NCBI GenBank assembly: GCA_024114885.1
Contig: CP099426.1
Coordinates: 496,001-560,000 of the forward strand
Source: Septoria linicola
Taxonomy: Eukaryota; Ascomycota; Dothideomycetes; Mycosphaerellales; Mycosphaerellaceae
Length of the DNA: 64,000 nucleotides
Direction of reading: 5' to 3'
A model generated the notes under the pieces. The model was not told where the DNA came from. It ran no database searches and saw only the letters and a list, made by a program, of their open reading frames with translations. Numbering within the stretch: position 1 is the stretch's first letter; every line of letters starts with the position of its first letter. The position numbers and the translations under genes are program-made. Positions 9,676 to 19,829 of this stretch are shown piece after piece.

Positions 9676-12600
9676 ATGGCCTCCTCCTCCTCACTGATCA
9701 CAGTCGCCATCGACCCAGTGTCGCTGGTGGTGACCGAATGCATTAGCGTCACGTCGGCCATGCGAAAGCATGCGCGATGGGCACACTCGAGCATTTCGTC
9801 CATCTTGGGCTCCTCCTCCAGCCACGCGCGCAGCACTTCATCCGATCTCTCCACACCGCGAACCAAGCACGAGCGGGAACGAACGAGAGCCAGCAGCAAG
9901 ATCGACTTGATCGAGCCGTACTTCAGCAATTACAACAGTGGAGGTGGAGGTGGCGGTGGCGGAGGTGGCGGCGGGGAAGAGACATCGCGATGGGGTCTGC
10001 GCGGCAAGAAGGGCCAGTCAATGCAGGACAACCCACTCATGAGCGCCTTTGCGAAGCTGCGATCAGAACTGAAGGGCGTCACCGACATCCAGACCATCCC
10101 TACGCCCGATCTGCTGCAGCCATTCCTTCAGGTCATCCGCTCGAGCAGCACCACAGCCCCGATTACGAGTCTGGCTCTGATTGCTATCAACAAGATGCTG
10201 GCCTATCATGTCGTCAATGAGAACAGCCCCAAGTTCGCTCATGGAATGCAGCTGCTGGCAAGCTCTGTCACGCATTGCAGGTTCGAGGGCGACAATTCTC
10301 CATCGGACGAAGTGGTGTTCCTGCGCATACTGAAGCTTATGGAGGACATGATCTGCGGGGCATCAGGAGAGGTGCTGGGAGACCAGTCCGTTTGCGAGAT
10401 GATGGAGTGCGCGCTGTCCATATGCTGTCACCTGAGGATGTCGGAAGTGCTGAGGAGAAGCGCCGAAATCAGCATGGTCACCATGTGCCAGACTATCTTT
10501 GGGAGACTGAAGACACTGGAGGCAGAGTTCGAGGGCGATGAGGTGGGAGACATGGAGCAGGAGCTGGGCTCAGAAGAAATGGACGCCGCCAAGATCGACT
10601 CCAATGGCAATCTGGGACCGGACGACATGAAGAAGATGCGATCGAGTTTGACCTTGGACGTGCCAGGGACGAATACAGACACCAGGCCAAGCACAGACAT
10701 GAATGGCAGCCAGCTTGATCTCAGCTCGAGAAATGGCGATGAAGAGAGTGATGAAGATGTGGAAGTCAAAGCATATGGCCTGCCCAGTATACGAGAGCTG
10801 TTTAGAGTATTGGCAGACCTGCTCGACCCGCATGACCGTGCACGAACGGACACCCTTCGAGTCATGGCGCTGCGGATAGTGAACGTCGCATTGGAAGTCG
10901 CAGGTCCAAGCATCGCCACTCATCCTTCTCTGGCCGGTCTTGCCAAGGACACGCTATGCAGGAACCTGTTCCAGCTGGTGAGAAGTGAGAATATTGCCAT
11001 CCTGCACGAATCGCTGAGAGTGGCAGGCACTCTTTTGGCCACATGTCGAAGTGTGCTGAAACTGCAGCAAGAGCTGTTCTTGAGCTACGTGGTAGCTTGT
11101 TTACATCCTCGAGTACCTATACCGGACGAGCCGAACATTGATCCATCTCTCTACCAAGGCGTGCCGCAGGCTCCCACCCTGACACGACCTCAGCCGTCAA
11201 CGCCTGGTGGTAGTGGTGTGCCTCAAAGTGGGCGATCTACTCCAGTCCCTGTCCGCGATCGACAGAAACTGGGCATGGAGGGCGGATCGAGAAAGCCTGA
11301 TGCGCGTGAGGCAATGGTCGAGAGTGTTGGTGGTCTCGTGCGAATACCGAGCTTCATGGTGGAGTTGTTCGTCAACTACGACTGTGAGACGGATCGAAGC
11401 GATCTTTGCACAGACATGGTCGGCCTGCTATCGAGGAATGCTTTCCCGGACTCTGCGACTTGGAGCACGACCAACGTCCCTCCTCTATCGCTCGACTCCT
11501 TACTTGGATTTGTGCAGTTCATCGCTGAGCGCATAGACGATGAGCCAGTGACGACAGGTCTGCCCTCTGTCGAGAAGCTACGGGAACAACGACGGCGAAA
11601 GAAGGTCATCATTCGTGGAGCTACCAAGTTTAACGAAAGTCCAAAGGGCGGCATAGCTTATCTGGCCGCACAAGGAATCATTGCCGATCCAAACAACCCA
11701 CATTCTGTGACGAGCTTCCTCAAGGGCACCACACGCATTGACAAGAAAGTGCTCGGCGAGTTCATCTCAAAGAAGTCGAACGAGGCCATTTTGGACGCAT
11801 TCATGGACTTGTTTGACTTTGGAGATCTCCGCGTTGATGAGGCTCTTCGTCAATTGCTCAACTCTTTCCGTCTTCCTGGAGAATCTGCACTCATCGAAAG
11901 AATCGTCACCGTCTTCTGCGAGAAATACATGAAAGCTGTCCAGCCCGAGCAGATCATTGACGTTGACGCTGCCTTTGTACTGACATATGCCATCATCATG
12001 TTGAACACTGATCAATACAATCCAAACGTGAAGGCGGCGAACAGAATGAAGTTCGAGGACTTCCAGCGCAACCTACGAGGTGTCAATGGCGGCAAGAACT
12101 TCGACGAAGAGTTCTTGTCAGAGATTTATGAGGCCATCAAAGCACGCGAGATCGTGCTGCCTGAGGAGCACGATAACAAGCACGCCTTTGAGCACGCCTG
12201 GAAAGAGTTGCTGATGAAGGTCAATACTGCCGAGAACTTGATCATCTGCGAGACCAACATCTACGATGCAGACATGTTCGCCGCAACGTGGAAGCCTATC
12301 GTGGCGACTCTAAACTATGTCTTCGTGTCTGCGACCGAGGATGCAGTCTTCCAGCGAGTGATTGCAGGCTACAGCCAATGTGCTCAGATCGCTGCTAGAC
12401 ATGGCATCTCGGACTGCCTGGACTACATCATTCTCAGTCTTGCGAAGATCAGCACATTGGCCACTGAATCGCCTCCAAGCACGAGTTTGAACACAGAAGT
12501 GCAAGCAAGTGGAAAGAGCATCATGGTTAGCAAATTCGCTGTTGACTTTGGTCGAGATCACAAGGCTGAACTGGCGACGCTCGTGCTCTTCCGCATCATC

Positions 12601-14553
12601 AACGGGCACGAGAATGCTATTCGCGATGGCTGGACGCAGATTGTGCGAATCATTGTCAACCTGTTCGTGAACTCACTGGTACCAACAAGCTTTACGAGCA
12701 TATCTCGCGATCTGGATTTGCCACCAATACCTCTGCAATCTCCGGCACAAGTCATTGAACGAAACGACAAGAGCAACGATGTTGGACTATTCAGCGCCTT
12801 CACGAGCTACGTCAGCAGCGTCATGAACGACGAGCCACCGGAGCCTAACGACCAAGAAATCGAAGCGACGCTAACATCTGTTGACTGCATCAATGCTTGC
12901 CGATTCGAGGAAATCCTCGGCAATGTCAGCGAACTGCCGATAGATAGCTTGAAGAGCCTCACGATGTCTCTGCTTTCACATCTGCCGGAACAAGGCTCAC
13001 CAAGAGTCATCGCGGTAAAGCCTGAACTGCCTGCACCCACACCTCTACGAGGTACTGGAACCAAGGTCCGTGATGAGCCTCCAGTCTACAGCCCCGCCGT
13101 TGTGTATGTCCTGGAGCTGGCCACGATACTTGCTCTGCGAGACGAAGAAACTATCACCACTCTTGGACCTGACGTTGCAGAAGCACTCACTAATGTCACA
13201 CGTGATGCCGATCGTCTTCACCCCGTGGCGCTAAGTCGCACGGTCTTCTATCTTCTCAGTCTGCTTCGTGCCAGCAACGATCATGGCTACATTCGAGCGC
13301 CAGTCGTGCTGCACGCAATCTCATCCTTCCCACAGCACCTCCTTAAGCAATGCGCACTGCCAATCCTCAAGGGTATGCATGGATGCATCTCTGGACCACA
13401 AGCAGAACTGCGAAACGAAATGGCTGCCAGCCCCGACTTCTGGAACATTGTGCATCATCTTCACCGCGAGACAGACGCTGCAGGGATGGTCTTCCAAATC
13501 GCAGAAAGTGTCTCGGATGGCCCGAATGCTGCCATCACTCCCGACAACTACGAGGCTTGTGTGGCACTGCTCAATTCCTTTGCCACTGCAGGCAGCGTTG
13601 GTGCTCGAGCTGAACAGGCTGCACGTGGTGAGAGCTATCCTCAGTCTGGCCGGAGAGGACAGAAGCCAGCTCCACGCAAGGCAGAGAGCACAGAAGATGA
13701 GGCGACTCCCGAGAAGAAGAAACCTACAAAGCCAGAGGCAGTAGTTCGTGGTACGCGCGCGATAACGTTAGTCTCTCAGCTCGCGGGTCGTGTCCCACAC
13801 TTGATCAAGCAGTCTCAACTTGAGACAGAAGAGGCTTGGAAGACGTACTGGTCACCTGTGTTCCGCTGCTTGGCGACACAATCGACGAACCCGTGCCGTG
13901 AGATCCGGCAACTGTCACTGAGCAGCTTGCAAAGATGTCTACTCAGCCCTCAACTTGCCAGTCCAGATCACACAGAGTGGACCAACATCTTCTCAGAAGT
14001 GCTCTTCCCACTCATTCAGCAGCTGCTCAAGCCAGAAGTCTATCAGACTGATCCCGTAGGCATGGGCGAGACGCGAGTACAAGCTGCACAACTCTTGTGC
14101 AAGATCTTCCTGCACTATCTCGTCCTTCTATCTGAGTGGCCGGGTGTTGCAGAGCTCTGGTCGAACATCCTTGAAGTCATGGAACGATTGATGGGTAGCG
14201 GTCAACGTGATGGAGGAGTGTTGGAAGAAGCTGTTCCGGAGTCGTTGAGGAACTGCTTACTCGTGATGAGCAGTGGCGAGTACATGGTAACACCGCCCGC
14301 GGAAGGAGAAGACGAGAGGACAGAATTGCAAACGAGGTTGTGGGACGAGACCGAGGCAAGACTCAGCAGGTTCTTGCCAGATCTGATGAAAGAGGTGTTC
14401 CCTGAGATCGTCGAACGTCCTGCAAAGCAGGCAGAAGTGGAAGAGACGGATAAGAAGGGCGATAAATCAGAGCAGCAGCAGCAGCAGGATGCCGAGGTCA
14501 CGAATGAGAAGACTCCACCTGTGGATGAGGAAGATGAGAAAAGCGAGGCTTAG
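9676..14553 (+). CDS. GEA1: Sec7-domain ARF guanine-nucleotide exchange factor, GBF1/GEA1 type
   Basis: An intronless protein of 1625 residues, a normal size for this class. It activates ARF GTPases on early Golgi membranes and so drives COPI coat assembly. The DCB region starts near residue 120 (PLMSAFAKLRSEL). The HUS box is visible as NYDC at about 567. The Sec7 domain spans about 648-835, from FNESPKGGI to the helix near AFEHAWKEL. The catalytic glutamic finger is Glu736 in FRLPGE, followed by the conserved AFVLTYAIIMLNTDQYNP. Long helical HDS-type regions follow, then an acidic tail with five Gln. The N-terminus is odd: a Ser-rich segment and a run of 12 Gly (9940-9975) precede the DCB domain. 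I chose the first ATG; a later start at the Met of SAMRKHARW is possible. Confidence 0.93.
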   Translation: MASSSSLITVAIDPVSLVVTECISVTSAMRKHARWAHSSISSILGSSSSHARSTSSDLSTPRTKHERERTRASSKIDLIEPYFSNYNSGGGGGGGGGGGGEETSRWGLRGKKGQSMQDNPLMSAFAKLRSELKGVTDIQTIPTPDLLQPFLQVIRSSSTTAPITSLALIAINKMLAYHVVNENSPKFAHGMQLLASSVTHCRFEGDNSPSDEVVFLRILKLMEDMICGASGEVLGDQSVCEMMECALSICCHLRMSEVLRRSAEISMVTMCQTIFGRLKTLEAEFEGDEVGDMEQELGSEEMDAAKIDSNGNLGPDDMKKMRSSLTLDVPGTNTDTRPSTDMNGSQLDLSSRNGDEESDEDVEVKAYGLPSIRELFRVLADLLDPHDRARTDTLRVMALRIVNVALEVAGPSIATHPSLAGLAKDTLCRNLFQLVRSENIAILHESLRVAGTLLATCRSVLKLQQELFLSYVVACLHPRVPIPDEPNIDPSLYQGVPQAPTLTRPQPSTPGGSGVPQSGRSTPVPVRDRQKLGMEGGSRKPDAREAMVESVGGLVRIPSFMVELFVNYDCETDRSDLCTDMVGLLSRNAFPDSATWSTTNVPPLSLDSLLGFVQFIAERIDDEPVTTGLPSVEKLREQRRRKKVIIRGATKFNESPKGGIAYLAAQGIIADPNNPHSVTSFLKGTTRIDKKVLGEFISKKSNEAILDAFMDLFDFGDLRVDEALRQLLNSFRLPGESALIERIVTVFCEKYMKAVQPEQIIDVDAAFVLTYAIIMLNTDQYNPNVKAANRMKFEDFQRNLRGVNGGKNFDEEFLSEIYEAIKAREIVLPEEHDNKHAFEHAWKELLMKVNTAENLIICETNIYDADMFAATWKPIVATLNYVFVSATEDAVFQRVIAGYSQCAQIAARHGISDCLDYIILSLAKISTLATESPPSTSLNTEVQASGKSIMVSKFAVDFGRDHKAELATLVLFRIINGHENAIRDGWTQIVRIIVNLFVNSLVPTSFTSISRDLDLPPIPLQSPAQVIERNDKSNDVGLFSAFTSYVSSVMNDEPPEPNDQEIEATLTSVDCINACRFEEILGNVSELPIDSLKSLTMSLLSHLPEQGSPRVIAVKPELPAPTPLRGTGTKVRDEPPVYSPAVVYVLELATILALRDEETITTLGPDVAEALTNVTRDADRLHPVALSRTVFYLLSLLRASNDHGYIRAPVVLHAISSFPQHLLKQCALPILKGMHGCISGPQAELRNEMAASPDFWNIVHHLHRETDAAGMVFQIAESVSDGPNAAITPDNYEACVALLNSFATAGSVGARAEQAARGESYPQSGRRGQKPAPRKAESTEDEATPEKKKPTKPEAVVRGTRAITLVSQLAGRVPHLIKQSQLETEEAWKTYWSPVFRCLATQSTNPCREIRQLSLSSLQRCLLSPQLASPDHTEWTNIFSEVLFPLIQQLLKPEVYQTDPVGMGETRVQAAQLLCKIFLHYLVLLSEWPGVAELWSNILEVMERLMGSGQRDGGVLEEAVPESLRNCLLVMSSGEYMVTPPAEGEDERTELQTRLWDETEARLSRFLPDLMKEVFPEIVERPAKQAEVEETDKKGDKSEQQQQQDAEVTNEKTPPVDEEDEKSEA
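9940..9975 (+). repeat. GGN repeat encoding 12 consecutive glycines
   Basis: Twelve glycine codons in a row (GGA, GGT, GGC, GGG mixed) inside the N-terminal extension of the ARF-GEF. Mixed codons suggest a selected linker more than recent slippage. Confidence 0.95.
14471..14487 (+). repeat. AGC/CAG trinucleotide repeat encoding five Gln
   Basis: A short CAG run in the acidic C-terminal tail of the ARF-GEF, likely variable between strains. Confidence 0.9.
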
Positions 14554-15020
14554 ATGAAAGAGCATCCGAGAGGTTGTATAGATACTGTAACTTTATCTGC
14601 AAGTCGCATGCACATATATGCGATAATCCTGCTTCAGTACTTCACAGCATAGCTTCGTCTTCCACGTAATGTCATACTCTGGCTTCGGATCCCTTCACGC
14701 CCTCGAAAAATCGGCAACGAACAGCTCGATCCGACAAAAGTCCGAGAATTGTCCCTTTCCTGACTGCACCTCGGCTCTCATCAGAAAGTCCACTTCACAT
14801 CGATCAGTAAACATGTCCACACCACCGAACAGACAGTAAAAAGCCCAGACTAGACATGGCCTCCGTTCGCTAGGCCAGTCAGATCCAGGATAGAATCAAG
14901 AGAACGACGAAGACAACAGAACTTCAAGAAAAAAGACCATACGAAGACAAACAACAGCACAAGAACCACAGAACATCAACCAGTTCCTCACTCCTGCATC
15001 CACCCACACCTATTCTCAAA
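14554..15020. other. Intergenic region between ARF-GEF and FSH hydrolase
   Basis: 467 nt containing the ARF-GEF 3' region and an A/C-rich leader (14900-15020) in front of the hydrolase ATG, typical of fungal 5' untranslated sequence. No other feature seen. Confidence 0.4.
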
Positions 15021-15860
15021 ATGACAATCCCCGCAAAATCCCGCCTCCGCATCCTCTGCCTCCACGGCTTCACATCCAACGCCTCCGTCCACGCCTTCCA
15101 ACTCCGCCGCCTCATCTCCTCCCTTTCCCAGTATCAAAATCAAAGCTACGACTTCCTCTTCCCCTCTGGCCCGCACACCGTCCTCCCCTCTTCTGCCAGC
15201 ATGGACATGACCTCCCCCGCCACCCAACTCTGGCACGATTTCGTCGTGGGCTTGAGTCCAGAAAGCGAGAAATTAGGTCATAGAGCATGGTGGTATGCGC
15301 GCGATCCGGACTGGAAGACGAAACGAAAGGGGGAATTCGAGGGATTGGAGGAGAGTTTTAAGTTTTTGGGGAAGTTTTTGGAGGGGTTAGATGGGCCGGT
15401 TGATGCGGTGTGGGGGTTTAGTCAGGGGGCCTGCCTCGCTGGGATGTTGGTTGCGCTGCTGCAGGATTCGCAGAGGGAGCATCCGCTGAGGAAGATGTTG
15501 CCAGAGCGGCAAGGGAGTGTGAAGTGCGGCGTCATATTCTCCGGTTTTCGGGCGAGGTTCGAAATGTATGATGACATTTATGAGGTCACGAATGCCGAGA
15601 GTGGGTGGAAGGGAATTGATGTACCCGTGATGCATGTGATTGGCGAGAAGGATCCGCTTGTGGGGAGTGAGAGGAGTGTGGCGTTGATGAGGTGTTGTAG
15701 GGAGGAGGAGGTGCTGAGGTTTGAGGGTGGGCATGAGATTCCGAAGGGGGAGGGGGATGTGGCGAAGATTGTGGAGTTTGTGAGGAGGTATTGTGAAGTG
15801 GGTGGAAAAGGGGAGGATGAGGGGATGGGGGAGGGGAGGAGGGTGCAGGCAAGTATGTAG
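15021..15860 (+). CDS. FSH-family serine hydrolase (alpha/beta fold)
   Basis: An intronless 279-residue protein that opens with RLRILCLHGFTSN, the strand and oxyanion loop of FSH1/ovarian-cancer-gene-2-like hydrolases. The nucleophile is Ser134 in GFSQGA. The Asp of IGEKDPLVG and the His of FEGGHEIPKG complete a likely catalytic triad. Family members are small cytosolic esterases or thioesterases; several act as thioester hydrolases in polyketide clusters (CtnB-like), and others are housekeeping. No polyketide synthase is nearby, so a metabolic link is unproven. The C-terminus ends with a Gly/Glu-rich tail (GKGEDEGMGEG). Strong strand asymmetry (G-rich coding strand) produces a long antisense open frame that I do not accept as a gene. 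Confidence 0.88.
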   Translation: MTIPAKSRLRILCLHGFTSNASVHAFQLRRLISSLSQYQNQSYDFLFPSGPHTVLPSSASMDMTSPATQLWHDFVVGLSPESEKLGHRAWWYARDPDWKTKRKGEFEGLEESFKFLGKFLEGLDGPVDAVWGFSQGACLAGMLVALLQDSQREHPLRKMLPERQGSVKCGVIFSGFRARFEMYDDIYEVTNAESGWKGIDVPVMHVIGEKDPLVGSERSVALMRCCREEEVLRFEGGHEIPKGEGDVAKIVEFVRRYCEVGGKGEDEGMGEGRRVQASM

Positions 15861-16525
15861 AATGTTGCGGGAAGGGTTTGCGAACAGGTCAAGGGTGGTG
15901 CGATTTGGGCGGGCTGGAGGCAGGGGTTGAGGCGGGAAGGGACTGTGAGAAGACGTGGGAGTCATACTAGCACATAGAGAGTGTAATGTACGTAAGCATA
16001 GAGATAGATGCAAAGATCGGGCTGTAGATCGACTGCAGCAACATGCTACGCCGCAAGTACGCTGAGGCAGATACGCGGGCGGACGCGACACCGCTCAGAT
16101 GTTGTGGTGGCCTTTGGTCTTCTAAGTGCTTGCATGTCAGCTACCAGTAACCACACGATTACTCAATCAGTCTGGAAGCCGTGGGCCTCGCGACAAGGTA
16201 GATCTGAATTGCATGCGAGACCTTGCAGCATGACCACGTTAACATTAAAGATTCTGCATACAAGCGATGGGAATGAATATACGTCACCAGCTCACCTGAC
16301 CGATGCGTAGGCTATCGAGATAAGGGCAGTGGAGAAGATGGCAAATGGTGGGCTTTGTGACGTCTTAGCAGGCGAGGAGCGAGGTTGGGCGAGAGCATTG
16401 TCATTTACAATTTCTATCTCGTAATCGCCGATGCGAGCATTATTCATAGTATTTTGTACAACTCATTGTCTCATAAATGTATCATCATTTCTATCCTTCT
16501 ACACCATGTCCGGCGTAGACATCCT
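15861..16525. other. Convergent 3' intergenic region
   Basis: 665 nt between the stops of the FSH hydrolase (+) and the secreted protein gene (-). No coding or RNA feature seen. Confidence 0.4.
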
Positions 16526-17336
16526 TTACTTGGAGCAAGTGCTGTACTTGATATCGTCAAGGACGAGAGCACCCAGCGACTGGAGAGCAGCTGATCCACC
16601 CTCGAGCGAGAATGTGACGATGGCGAAGTCAAGGTTCTTGCAGTTCTTGCTGACTGGGCCGGAGAATGCCTGCTCGACGGTAGCGAGGGCGGTGGTTGGG
16701 TTGTACTGGAACTGCTGCGAGCAGACCTGCTTGGCGTTGGACACGGAGTTGTCGCTGCCCTTGTAACCAGTGATTTGAACGTTACAGGATGTTGGCACAG
16801 CTGCAGCGCCTGTGGCGAGCTGGACCACGCAGCCGAAGTAGAAGCTCTCAAGATCGAAGGAATCGATGTTGCTACCTGGGTAGTAGGTGGTCAGGGTTGG
16901 TGTTCCCTGTTGCTGGGTCAATAGGTTGATGGCAGCGTAGCTGTGAAAGAGTCAGTGATGTGTGTGAATGTGAGATGGGTTGATGAACATACTTCAGGCC
17001 GGAGTGAGGGCTGATGCCAGGCTGAAGGCCAGTGCCAGTGGAGATGACGGTGGTGAAGCCAATGCCAACATAGTCGAGGCCCTTGTATGGTGTTGGGATG
17101 TCGTTGACGATGCTGCCAGGAATACCGGTCAAGTCGTCAAAGTTGGCGAGCTGCGAGGTGCGGTTCTTGCAGACGGGAGCCTTTGGCTTTGGAGCTGGCT
17201 TGTGTGGAGCAGGCTTGGATGGCTTGTATGGGGCCGGCTTGTAGCTTGCTGGCTGATTGGCCTCCGCAGTTGGTGCAGCGAAGGTGAGCTGAGCACCAAG
17301 TGCGGCGACAAGGCCGAGAGCGAATGTGCGAACCAT
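16526..17336 (-). CDS. Secreted Pro/Lys-rich protein of unknown function
   Basis: Two exons on the minus strand, 17336-16993 and 16940-16526, encode 252 residues. The 52-nt intron has a GTATGT donor and CAG acceptor. The signal peptide is MVRTFALGLVAALGAQLTFA. It is followed by a low-complexity linker of KPAP/YKPS repeats (about residues 30-55). The globular part begins with a Cys, has ANFDDLTG and YKGLDYVGIGF, and ends with LVLDDIKYSTC. Cysteines at the start, middle and end suggest disulphides. The NFDDL...YKGL...LDDI pattern is shared by many small secreted fungal proteins that I cannot name further. An upstream in-frame ATG (17411) would bury the signal peptide, so I use 17336. A role at the cell surface or in host contact is only a guess. 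Confidence 0.8.
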
Positions 17337-17965
17337 GATTGCGATTGGGCGTGGTGAAAGGTGAGTGGTTGATACAATGGGAGTGGAAATGGGTGTGATG
17401 AGGGATCTCACTCGGCCGGCATGGTGCCTTTTAAGACTCCTATCAACGAAGCCGCATCGACCATTCTGAATATGTCACTGAGTCGTATGTGGCTGACACG
17501 GGATAACTCATAAGACGTTGAGGAAGAGTGACGATGCCTAGACTGGAGATGGACATGGAAACACTACTTCGAGCCAACGTGGCGTAGCTTGTTCGTTGTC
17601 CCGTAGAAGTAGCGTGGAGTGTATCTCAATGGGTGCATCACAGGAGGGTCCACATGTGCACTCCCCTTCGCCAGGCTCGCCTAAGTGCGTTGTCCCCAAG
17701 AGTCATTCATGTGCTTTCCCGATCAAGTATAGATCATCAAACTTTGTGTCGATCAAGGTCCTTTGAGCGTTGACTAGTGCATATGGCTGCACGACAATTC
17801 ATCAAGCGGAACATCGCTGCGAGGCGCGGTTATCGAAAGATACTCATTGGTCTGGTGAGTGAGCGGGTTCATGGTATGGGAAAATATGCAATATTTCGGA
17901 GTCTGGCAATTGCTGTCAACACATGCCGAAGAGGCGTTTCACCAAGTCTTGTTTGTGCATCCTGA
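17337..17965. other. Promoter region of the secreted protein gene and 3' region of the PTS1 hydrolase
   Basis: 629 nt between two minus-strand genes. A TTAAAA word on the minus strand near 17428 may serve as a weak TATA element. Nothing else recognised. Confidence 0.35.
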
Positions 17966-19333
17966 CTACAGCTTTGCCGTCCGAGCGGGCTGACGACCAG
18001 AAGCGGAATCCCCCTTCTTGCGGCCCCAGAGTCGATGTACCCATTGAACCCACTCTTCCGTAACCCGACTTCTCGCCTCGAATGGTACAGCATCCATGCG
18101 CCTGTGTTCCTCTTCTTGCTCTTGACGCCATCGAGCTAGCTCATTGTCAAACCATCTACCTGCTAAGACGGCAACCTCATCAGGCATCTCAAACGGCACA
18201 AAATGTGAGCCTTTGACGACAGCCTCCGTCACTTTGCCTTTTGCAGCACCTCCACTACCACCTGTTGCCGTGCCGGTAGCTTTCAGCTTATCGTTGCGTC
18301 CCTTACTATTCGCTGCAGCCATGTGTGATTTCTCGCCATATATGTAGAAGCATGAGGGTCGTAGGAACGGTAGCTGTTGGAACGTCATCGTAGATTCTGG
18401 ACGATAGAATGCGTTCGCAGGATGCCTGTCATCACCTAGGTCTGGATGGAGCACAGGATTCGGGGTGAAACTCTCAAGATTCTGCTCAGTCGATTTAGGG
18501 AATGCCGCTCGAGCGAAGCTCACCACCTCCTGATGCTTCGTCGTTGTGAGCGTGATTGCATTCTTAAGATCACTTTGATCGCCTGGAGGCAACACTTTCG
18601 GCAGAGACCTAAGACCGTGCTCTTTATACAGATCCAGCACTTGAGGAGTCCACTTCGCATAGAACGGACTTTTGGCAATGGATGATATAGCTGCGTCCTT
18701 TGATGGCCATTTGTCCTTTTTGACGGTCAATGGAAAGGTTCCCATGAAGTTCATCTCCGATGCGAGGGTGTTGATCACAGGCTCAATTGCAACCACAGCG
18801 TGTATTAAGCGAGGATGCAAGAGTGCCAAATTGATAATGACATTGCCACCCATACTATGACCGAAGCCTAGTATTGGCTGCTTCATCTCTTCGCGAAAGT
18901 GATTGACCAAGTGAAGATAGTCTCGTGCATGATCGTAGTACGACGCTGGAGAGCTATCAGCTATTGCAAGTATGATTTCGTAGCAGAACCACTCACGTTC
19001 GTTGCCCAGTTTTTGTTCGTTCAGCACGCCGCTAGCGCCTTGATTGACCACATCTGCAATGAAGATTGATCGGATGCGCTGACCTGGAGCCTTTCGTGCT
19101 GCCTCATTGAACATTCGGCTCCAGATGGGTTCATATAGCTCTTTGGGAAATGCACTGGCATGGCATGCTAGTATAGTTGCGTCGCCATCTTGTGTAGCAT
19201 ACCGTGGTGTGTACTGCTTCACGGCTAGATGCAGCACTTCGCCTTGATGAGTGGACGTTGCGGCTGCGTACTGTCGGACATGGCTCGCTTCCACCACATG
19301 ATCGAGGACATTGAAGCTTACGGAGTCTTCCAT
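17966..19333 (-). CDS. Alpha/beta hydrolase with C-terminal peroxisomal signal, AKT2/Lpx1-like
   Basis: An intronless protein of 455 residues. The alpha/beta-hydrolase nucleophile elbow is GFGHSMGGN, with Ser160. The oxyanion-loop region is LACHASAFPKELYEP, and the likely catalytic His is in VKGSHFVPFEMP. The last three residues are AKL, a good type 1 peroxisomal targeting signal. This matches a fungal group that includes the AKT2 hydrolase of Alternaria toxin clusters and peroxisomal lipase-like proteins (similarity recalled, not searched). The start at 19333 (MEDSVSFNV) gives the usual family N-terminus; an upstream Met at 19429 would add 32 residues of no visible value. It is divergent from the A-T-MFS fusion gene across 496 nt, which makes shared control and a common pathway possible. 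Confidence 0.82.
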   Translation of the reverse strand: MEDSVSFNVLDHVVEASHVRQYAAATSTHQGEVLHLAVKQYTPRYATQDGDATILACHASAFPKELYEPIWSRMFNEAARKAPGQRIRSIFIADVVNQGASGVLNEQKLGNEREWFCYEIILAIADSSPASYYDHARDYLHLVNHFREEMKQPILGFGHSMGGNVIINLALLHPRLIHAVVAIEPVINTLASEMNFMGTFPLTVKKDKWPSKDAAISSIAKSPFYAKWTPQVLDLYKEHGLRSLPKVLPPGDQSDLKNAITLTTTKHQEVVSFARAAFPKSTEQNLESFTPNPVLHPDLGDDRHPANAFYRPESTMTFQQLPFLRPSCFYIYGEKSHMAAANSKGRNDKLKATGTATGGSGGAAKGKVTEAVVKGSHFVPFEMPDEVAVLAGRWFDNELARWRQEQEEEHRRMDAVPFEARSRVTEEWVQWVHRLWGRKKGDSASGRQPARTAKL

Positions 19334-19829
19334 CTTGCTTGCCGATAGTGATCTTTGGACAAGTCGTCGCAAAGAAGTGCAGCTAGAAGTGATATCGTGA
19401 AAAGGCCCACAGCCTCCTACCACGTTCAAAGACCTGCTCGCTTACACTGACTCAAGGCACCTTTACCTGTATCGGTACATTGACTGTCGACCCAGAGTTC
19501 GAACGGAGAGGTCTTCCGATGAAGTGGGACACTGTACGTCTTGTGGCGGATCCGCTGAGGAACATCAAGATAATAACAAATCCCGACTCAAGCTTCGAAG
19601 GCTTGCATACGATCTGCATGTTCCGACAGCGTAGTTCGCTAGCATCGACACGCCTTCTGCGTAGATGACAATCTTATGATCCACAGTCGGCTACACGTCT
19701 TAGTACGCCAACGCACAGACGTATCGAGATTTCGCTAAGTTAGACCATTTCAAGCGCCAAGCTCTACCAAGCCTTGACTAGCGCACAGCCGCTGGCAGAT
19801 TCCGTGGCATGTAGCAATGGTGAACACTC
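19334..19829. promoter_or_regulatory. Divergent promoter between PTS1 hydrolase and A-T-MFS fusion
   Basis: 496 nt separate two opposite start codons. Two TTCGAA palindromes occur, at 19498-19503 and within 19590-19604. The second is flanked by AAGC and GCTT arms (AAGCTTCGAAGGCTT). This is a candidate binding site for a dimeric regulator, judged by symmetry only. Confidence 0.35.

Noticed and set aside
9264..9929. 221-codon minus-strand open frame across the ARF-GEF start
   Set aside because: Largely mirrors the coding strand and the promoter; no recognisable domain or splice-consistent extension.
15387..16091. 234-codon minus-strand open frame opposite the FSH hydrolase
   Set aside because: It is the Pro/His/Ser-rich shadow of a G-rich coding strand. 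No domain, and the plus-strand gene has a full catalytic triad.
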